Positions 59,676 through 64,000 of a stretch of 64,000 nt of DNA are shown in pieces (positions within the stretch are counted from its first letter, which is position 1; every line of letters starts with the position of its first letter). The notes below the pieces were generated by a model, which was not told the DNA's origin, searched no databases, and worked only from the letters and a program-made list of their open reading frames with translations. Both the position numbers and the translations under genes were made by a program. The DNA is taken from positions 3,100,001 to 3,164,000 of the forward strand of contig NC_009767.1 in the NCBI RefSeq assembly GCF_000017805.1. The letters run 5' to 3'. Source of the DNA: Roseiflexus castenholzii DSM 13941 (lineage in GTDB: Bacteria; Chloroflexota; Chloroflexia; Chloroflexales; Roseiflexaceae).

Positions 59676-60554
59676 ATGCCTGCCGATCTTTCCCGTCTGA
59701 GCCTGAATCAGGCGACGACCAAATACTGGACGCTGTGCGACGCGATTGACGGTTGCGCTCGCGCGGGAATCCCTGCCATCGGCGTCTGGCGTGACCGTCT
59801 CGCGGAAGCCGGGGTCGCTGCCGCAGCGCGGATGCTGCGTGATGCGGGATTGCACTGTTCCAGCCTGTGCCGTGGCGGATGGTTTCCGGCTGCCACCCGC
59901 GCTGAACGCGCAGCACGTATTGATGACAATCGCCGCGCCATCGAAGAAGCGGCAGCGTTGGGCGCCGATGTGTTGGTGCTGGTATGCGGACCGGCGCCGG
60001 ACCGCGACATTCGCGCAGCGCGCGCTATGGTCGAGGAGGGGATTGCCGCCATTCTGCCGGATGCCATCGATCATGGCGTGACCCTGGGGATTGAGCCGCT
60101 GCACCCCATGTTCGCCGCCGATCGGTCGGTGATTACCAGCCTGGGAGAAGCCGTCGCACTCGCAGAACGCTTTGACTCGCCGCGCGTGGGGGTGGTGATC
60201 GACGCATACCACGTCTGGTGGGATGCAGGCGTGTACGATCTTATTCAGCGGTGTGGACGGCGCACCGTCGCTTATCACGTGTCCGACTGGATCGTGCCGT
60301 TGCCGGATGTGCTGAATGGGCGCGGCATGATGGGTGATGGCGTGATCGAATTGCGCTCGCTGCGCGAAGCGGTCGATGCCGCCGGATACCGTGGGTTTAT
60401 TGAGGTCGAAATCTTTAACGAAGCGATCTGGAATATGCCCGGCGATCAGGTCGTATCATTGATGTGCGAACGCTACCTTGAGCACGTCGCGCCGATCCAG
60501 GACCAATACCCTTCAAAGAAGCGCACACCGGCGATCAAAGACGCCTCGCCTTGA
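59676..60554 (+). CDS. Sugar phosphate isomerase/epimerase-type TIM-barrel protein
   Basis: A 292-residue xylose isomerase-like TIM-barrel protein. Seen: metal-binding Glu in LGIEPLHPMF, Asp/His in VVIDAYHVWWD, His in VAYHVSDW and the final Glu in GFIEVEIFNE. These four are the standard ligands of the family, which includes epimerases, isomerases, hydratases and eliminases of keto-sugars. Three bases after the DUF993 gene. A hairpin follows. The reaction is unknown; together with the oxidoreductase a keto-sugar pathway is likely. Confidence 0.87.
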   Translation: MPADLSRLSLNQATTKYWTLCDAIDGCARAGIPAIGVWRDRLAEAGVAAAARMLRDAGLHCSSLCRGGWFPAATRAERAARIDDNRRAIEEAAALGADVLVLVCGPAPDRDIRAARAMVEEGIAAILPDAIDHGVTLGIEPLHPMFAADRSVITSLGEAVALAERFDSPRVGVVIDAYHVWWDAGVYDLIQRCGRRTVAYHVSDWIVPLPDVLNGRGMMGDGVIELRSLREAVDAAGYRGFIEVEIFNEAIWNMPGDQVVSLMCERYLEHVAPIQDQYPSKKRTPAIKDASP

Positions 60555-60597
60555 ACGCCAGGGTATTGGATGCAGGACTATCCGCCTTTCACCGGTG

Positions 60598-60629
60598 ACG
60601 GTCGCATCTCCTTGCTTCCATGCGACCGT
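60598..60629 (+). terminator. Hairpin after the DUF993 operon
   Basis: A perfect 10-bp stem (60598-60607 with 60620-60629) and 12-base loop, 43 bases after the stop. No T tail. Probable operon end. Confidence 0.5.
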
Positions 60630-60761
60630 TCCTCCAACCCGGTAATCAGCAGTAACGATGATATCGTACAATAGCAGAGACGCACATACGCTGCATGTGC
60701 GCCATCTGTACTATAATAGCCATGGCGCTGTATACATCTTTTTTACTATTGCGAGGCATCC

Positions 60762-61682
60762 ATGTCAGACAATTCCGCGTCCGAGGTCGAGCAACTTCGT
60801 CAGCGCTGCGCAGCCCTTGAGGACGAACTGCGCGCGGTTGAGGAGCGCTTGCGTTTCTTTGTCGAGCATTCGCCCGCAGCGATCGCTATGCTGGATACCG
60901 AAATGCGCTATATCCTGGCAAGCCAACGCTGGTTGACGGATTACGGACTGGAAGGGATGAACATTGTGGGGCGCTCCCACTACGAGATATTTCCCGATCT
61001 GCCCGAACGCTGGAAGGAGATTCATCGTCGCGCGCTCGCAGGCGCTTTTGAGGAAGCGGAGGAAGATCCCTGGACACGGGAGGACGGATCGACGGAATGG
61101 ATCACCTGGAAATGCTACCCCTGGTTCAAGGGTGATGGCGCTATCGGCGGGATCGTCTTCTTCACTGAAGTGGTAACGAAGCGCATTCGGGAACGGCAGG
61201 AACTGGAAGAAAGCCGCGAACAACTGCGCGCGACGGTCGAGGAACAGGAGCGCCTCATCCAGGCGATCCGTGAAATGTCCACGCCGGTCGTGCCGATCTA
61301 CGACGAAATTATCGTTCTTCCGCTCGTCGGCTCGATCGACAGCCGACGCAGCGCGCAGATCATGGAGGCGTTGCTCAGCGGCATTCAGCACTACGCCGCC
61401 GAAATCGCAATCATTGACATTACCGGTGTATCGGTGGTGGATACGTCGGTCGCCAATCACCTGATCCAGACGACGCGCGCCGCATCGCTGCTCGGCGCAC
61501 ACTGTGTGCTCGTCGGCATCTCGGCGGAAGTGGCGCAGGCAATGGTCCATTTGGGGGTCGATCTGAGCACGGTGGTGACGCGCAGCAATTTGCAGGCGGG
61601 CATCGAATATGCGCTCGACCGCCTGGGCAAGCAGATTACAACCCGTGTGTCTGCGCCAACGCCGGATCTCCTTGTTCGATGA
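60762..61682 (+). CDS. PAS-STAS domain protein (RsbR-like)
   Basis: A 306-residue sensor-type protein: an N-terminal coiled coil (about 5-30), a PAS domain (about 30-140, FFVEHSPAAIAMLDTEMRYI and WITWKCYPWFKGDGAIGGIV), a linker coil and a C-terminal STAS domain (about 180-290). The STAS part contains IIDITGVSVVDTSVANHLIQ with Thr/Ser at the position phosphorylated in RsbR/RsbS stressosome proteins. No kinase domain. It could feed a partner-switch that controls sigma factors. A TATAAT at 60712-60717 may be its -10. The stop overlaps the acyl-CoA dehydrogenase ATG by four bases. Confidence 0.87.
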   Translation: MSDNSASEVEQLRQRCAALEDELRAVEERLRFFVEHSPAAIAMLDTEMRYILASQRWLTDYGLEGMNIVGRSHYEIFPDLPERWKEIHRRALAGAFEEAEEDPWTREDGSTEWITWKCYPWFKGDGAIGGIVFFTEVVTKRIRERQELEESREQLRATVEEQERLIQAIREMSTPVVPIYDEIIVLPLVGSIDSRRSAQIMEALLSGIQHYAAEIAIIDITGVSVVDTSVANHLIQTTRAASLLGAHCVLVGISAEVAQAMVHLGVDLSTVVTRSNLQAGIEYALDRLGKQITTRVSAPTPDLLVR

Positions 61683-62824
61683 AACGCACGCTGTTTGAAC
61701 CGGAACACGACCTCTTCCGCGCCGCCTTTCGCGCCTTTATCGAACGCGAGATTGCGCCGTTTCACGCGGAATGGGAGCGCGCCGGCGCCGTCCCGCGCGA
61801 CCTGTGGCGATCAGCCGGTCGCCAGGGGTTCCTCTGCATGGACGCGCCGGAGGAGTATGGCGGCGCCGGCGCGCGCGATTACCGCTTCAACGTTGTCATT
61901 GGCGAAGAGTTGTGGCGCATCGGCGCAACCGGTCCCGGCTTTGTCCTGCACAGCGATATCGTGGTTCCCTACCTCTTATGCTACGGGACGTCGGAGCAGC
62001 ACCGGCGCTGGCTGCCCGGCTGCGTCAGCGGCGAGTGCATTACTGCCATTGCGATGACGGAACCGGGCGCCGGCAGCGACCTGGCAGCCATCCGCACCAC
62101 GGCGCTGCGCGATGGCGACGCGTATGTGCTGAACGGGCAGAAGACGTTTATCTCCAATGGCATCCTCAACGATCTCGTGATCGTTGCGGCAAAGACCGAT
62201 CCGGATCGCGGCGCCAAGGGAGTCAGTCTGCTTGTTGTCGAGCGTGGCATGCCGGGATATGAACGCGGCAGACGCCTGGAGAAGATCGGGTTGCACGCGC
62301 AGGACACCGCCGAACTGTTTTTTCACAATGTGCGCGTGCCGCGTGAGAACCTGCTCGGTGAAGAAGGGCAGGGCTTCCGTTATCTGATGGAACAGTTGCC
62401 GCGTGAACGTCTCGCTATCGCGGTCGGCGCCGTGGCTGCCGCAGAAACGGCGCTGGAACAGACCATCCGCTACTGCCGTGAGCGTGAAGTGTTCGGTCGT
62501 CCACTCGGCGCACTTCAGACGGTGCGTTTCACGCTGGCGGAACTGGCGACCGAGGTGCAGATCGGGCGCGTGTTTGTCGATCAGTGCGTGCTGGCGCTCA
62601 ACCGGGGTGAGTTGACGGCAGAAACCGCAGCCATGGCAAAATGGTGGACGACCGAACTCCAGCAGCGGGTCGTCGGCGCCTGCCTGCAACTGCACGGTGG
62701 CTATGGTTACATGCGCGAATATCCGATTGCGCGCGCCTTCCTCGATGCGCGCGTGCAGACAATCTACGGCGGCACAACCGAGATTATGAAGGAGATCATC
62801 GGAAGATCGCTAAAACTGGAGTAA
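61679..62824 (+). CDS. Acyl-CoA dehydrogenase
   Basis: A 381-residue FAD-dependent acyl-CoA dehydrogenase for beta-oxidation or branched acyl-CoA breakdown. Seen: AMTEPGAGSDLAAIRTTA and FISNGILNDLVIVAAKTD (FAD/substrate site), HAQDTAELFFHNVRVP, REREVFGRPLGALQTVRF, QLHGGYGYMREYPIAR and TIYGGTTEIMKEIIGRSL. YGGT replaces the YEGT that carries the base in medium-chain types, so the base is probably the Glu in PRERLAIAVG, as in long-chain and isovaleryl types. Coupled to the PAS-STAS gene by an ATGA overlap. Confidence 0.93.
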   Translation: MKRTLFEPEHDLFRAAFRAFIEREIAPFHAEWERAGAVPRDLWRSAGRQGFLCMDAPEEYGGAGARDYRFNVVIGEELWRIGATGPGFVLHSDIVVPYLLCYGTSEQHRRWLPGCVSGECITAIAMTEPGAGSDLAAIRTTALRDGDAYVLNGQKTFISNGILNDLVIVAAKTDPDRGAKGVSLLVVERGMPGYERGRRLEKIGLHAQDTAELFFHNVRVPRENLLGEEGQGFRYLMEQLPRERLAIAVGAVAAAETALEQTIRYCREREVFGRPLGALQTVRFTLAELATEVQIGRVFVDQCVLALNRGELTAETAAMAKWWTTELQQRVVGACLQLHGGYGYMREYPIARAFLDARVQTIYGGTTEIMKEIIGRSLKLE

Positions 62825-62919
62825 CATCCCCTTATGGGTCATAATATTATTGAAGAACACCCATAATGACAGGTGCACCCCTGATGTTGCCTCGAAGCGC
62901 GTGAAAGTGGTGATATCCA

Positions 62920-63216
62920 ATGAAGACTTTGACCGAAATCCGACGTCTGCTGGATGCTCATCGAGACACGTTGACGAGTCGTTTCGGAGTGCAGCGCATC
63001 GCTATTTTTGGTTCATATGCGCGTCAGGAACAGACGCCGTTGAGTGATGTGGATATTGCGGTAGAGCTGGAACGTCCATTGGGCTGGGAGATTGTGGATT
63101 TACACGACTACCTGGAAGAGATTCTGCATGCCAGAGTAGACCTGGTACCTATCGAGGCGCTCAAAAGAAAGCCTTATCTGTGGGCATTTATTGAAAAGGA
63201 TTTCGTTCATGCCTGA
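62920..63216 (+). CDS. MntA-type minimal nucleotidyltransferase, second copy
   Basis: A 98-residue minimal nucleotidyltransferase. Seen: GSxxR in AIFGSYARQEQ (G31, S32), aspartates D43 and D45 in PLSDVDIAVEL and D74 in ARVDLVPIE. All catalytic positions are intact. It is a different subgroup from the copy at 9254. The stop overlaps the next ATG (63209). The partner toxin is broken, so this antitoxin-type protein may have lost its target or acts on another HEPN protein. Confidence 0.85.
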   Translation: MKTLTEIRRLLDAHRDTLTSRFGVQRIAIFGSYARQEQTPLSDVDIAVELERPLGWEIVDLHDYLEEILHARVDLVPIEALKRKPYLWAFIEKDFVHA

Positions 63217-63531
63217 ACGCGATGTCCGTCTGTTCTTGCTCGACATGCTCGAGTCCATGATGGCCTCGACAAGGTCACATTTGTTGCCAATGACATGGCG
63301 CTCGATGCTGTAACACGTAACCTGGAGATCATCGGCGAAGCCGCACGCCAGATTCCCGAGCCTCTGCGTGAGCGATATCCGCTCATCCCCTGGCGCCGGG
63401 TGGTCGGTTTGCGAAATATCGTCATTCACCAGTATTTTGCTGTTGACCCGAACATCATCTGGACTATTGCGACACAGCAGTTGCCTGAGTTGAAGCCCCT
63501 CCTTCAAACAATGCTGCGCGATCTCGAGTAA
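63209..63531 (+). pseudogene. HepT-type HEPN gene interrupted by a frameshift
   Basis: From the ATG at 63209 the frame reads MPERDVRLFLLDMLESM, a good HepT start, and then drifts and stops at 63311-63313 after 34 codons. The frame two bases over continues LDKVTFVANDMALDAVTRNL, EIIGEAARQIPEPLRERYP and the active motif RNIVIHQY (RX4HXY), ending at 63531. The shift falls between about 63260 and 63285, and the join looks about ten residues shorter than relatives, so a small deletion is likely. An ATG at 63295 could still start a 78-residue truncated product carrying the active motif. Confidence 0.75.
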
Positions 63532-63556
63532 GCCCCTGAAGGACGCTTTGTTGGAT

Positions 63557-64000
63557 ATGGAGACTCCGCCCGTGAACGAAGTACGTATCGCCATCGTTGG
63601 CATGGGTATTGGCAAGGCAAATGCGCGCGGCTTTCTGAACACACCGCGCGCGCGTATCGTGGCGCTCTGCGACATCGCCGAAGCGCGTATGCATCAATTG
63701 GCGGCGGAACTCAAACTGCCCGAACCGGTCGCGTTCTACACCGACTACCGCGAGATGTGTCGTGATCGCTCCATCGATGCGGTGTTCGTTGGTGTTCCCA
63801 ACCAACTGCACGTTCCGGTGGCGCTTGAAGCCGTGCGCAACGATAAGCACGTGCTCGTCACCAAGCCGCTGGCGGACGCCGTCGCTCCGGCGCGCGATCT
63901 GGTCGCCGCTGCTGAGGCGGCTGGCGTCGTCAATATGATGTCGCTTTCGACCCGTTTTTCGCGCGAGACACAGATTGTCGGCGCGATGGCGGCAAGGGGC
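63557..64000 (+). CDS. Gfo/Idh/MocA family oxidoreductase (partial, 3' end outside window)
   Basis: The first 148 codons of an oxidoreductase, from an ATG at 63557. Seen: Rossmann motif IAIVGMGIGKANARGFLN, LCDIAEARM, VFVGVPNQLHVPVALEAV and HVLVTKPLADAVAPARDLVA, where TKP stands at the EKP position. It is 25 bases after the frameshifted HepT gene, on the same strand. This is the fourth member of the family in the window. The substrate is unknown. Confidence 0.88.
   Translation, partial: METPPVNEVRIAIVGMGIGKANARGFLNTPRARIVALCDIAEARMHQLAAELKLPEPVAFYTDYREMCRDRSIDAVFVGVPNQLHVPVALEAVRNDKHVLVTKPLADAVAPARDLVAAAEAAGVVNMMSLSTRFSRETQIVGAMAARG

Noticed and set aside
58545..60278. 577-codon minus-strand open frame
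   Set aside because: Antisense to the DUF993 and TIM-barrel genes, which have recognisable motifs.

Overview
The window looks like a chromosomal segment of a filamentous anoxygenic phototroph of the Chloroflexota, most like Roseiflexus. This is inferred from the G+C-rich sequence, the protein style (family 5 binding proteins with a twin-arginine plus lipobox leader, a YLPLV-type tail on a secreted protein), class 2 PyrD beside a PyrK, and abundant short interspersed repeats. No search was run. No rRNA, tRNA, CRISPR array, prophage or transposase gene was seen.

Layout. (1) 1-8810, minus strand: an aromatic meta-cleavage locus with a two-component FADH2 monooxygenase, extradiol dioxygenase, aldehyde dehydrogenase (cut by the window edge), tautomerase, hydratase, flavin reductase, hydroxy-oxovalerate aldolase, acylating acetaldehyde dehydrogenase and an IclR regulator. 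It should carry a phenol or catechol to pyruvate and acetyl-CoA. Two repeat blocks split it. (2) 9254-12638: an MntA/HepT-type pair, a NurA-like nuclease and a secreted glycosidase-like protein. (3) 13063-19785, minus: a complete opp-type operon (A-B-C-D-F) with a near-consensus promoter. (4) 19786-22716: a 137-bp minisatellite and three small hypothetical genes. (5) 23073-32834, mainly plus: housekeeping genes rpsU, prfA, an adenosine deaminase gene, folK (minus) and a pyrimidine run pyrR-pyrB-pyrC-pyrK, then pyrD.

(6) 33138-56018, all minus: the most distinctive region. A second opp-type operon (F-A-B-C-D) runs into a radical SAM gene, a GH4 glycosidase, a PL22-type oligogalacturonide lyase, a cupin, two large hypothetical proteins that share a core motif set, a fragment of an NHL-repeat protein, a small membrane protein and two Gfo/Idh/MocA oxidoreductases, and then an alpha/beta hydrolase, a GNAT protein and an enolase-superfamily racemase. 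A divergent LacI-family regulator (56223-57251) with a palindromic operator controls its head. I read this as a locus for uptake and breakdown of uronate-containing oligosaccharides, with the two large proteins as candidate undescribed carbohydrate-active enzymes.

(7) 57339-64000, plus: a Gfo/Idh - DUF993 - TIM-barrel sugar operon, a PAS-STAS protein coupled to an acyl-CoA dehydrogenase, a second MntA/HepT pair whose HepT is frameshifted, and the start of another Gfo/Idh oxidoreductase. At least two interspersed repeat families recur throughout, one of them resembling a MITE with 11-bp terminal inverted repeats.
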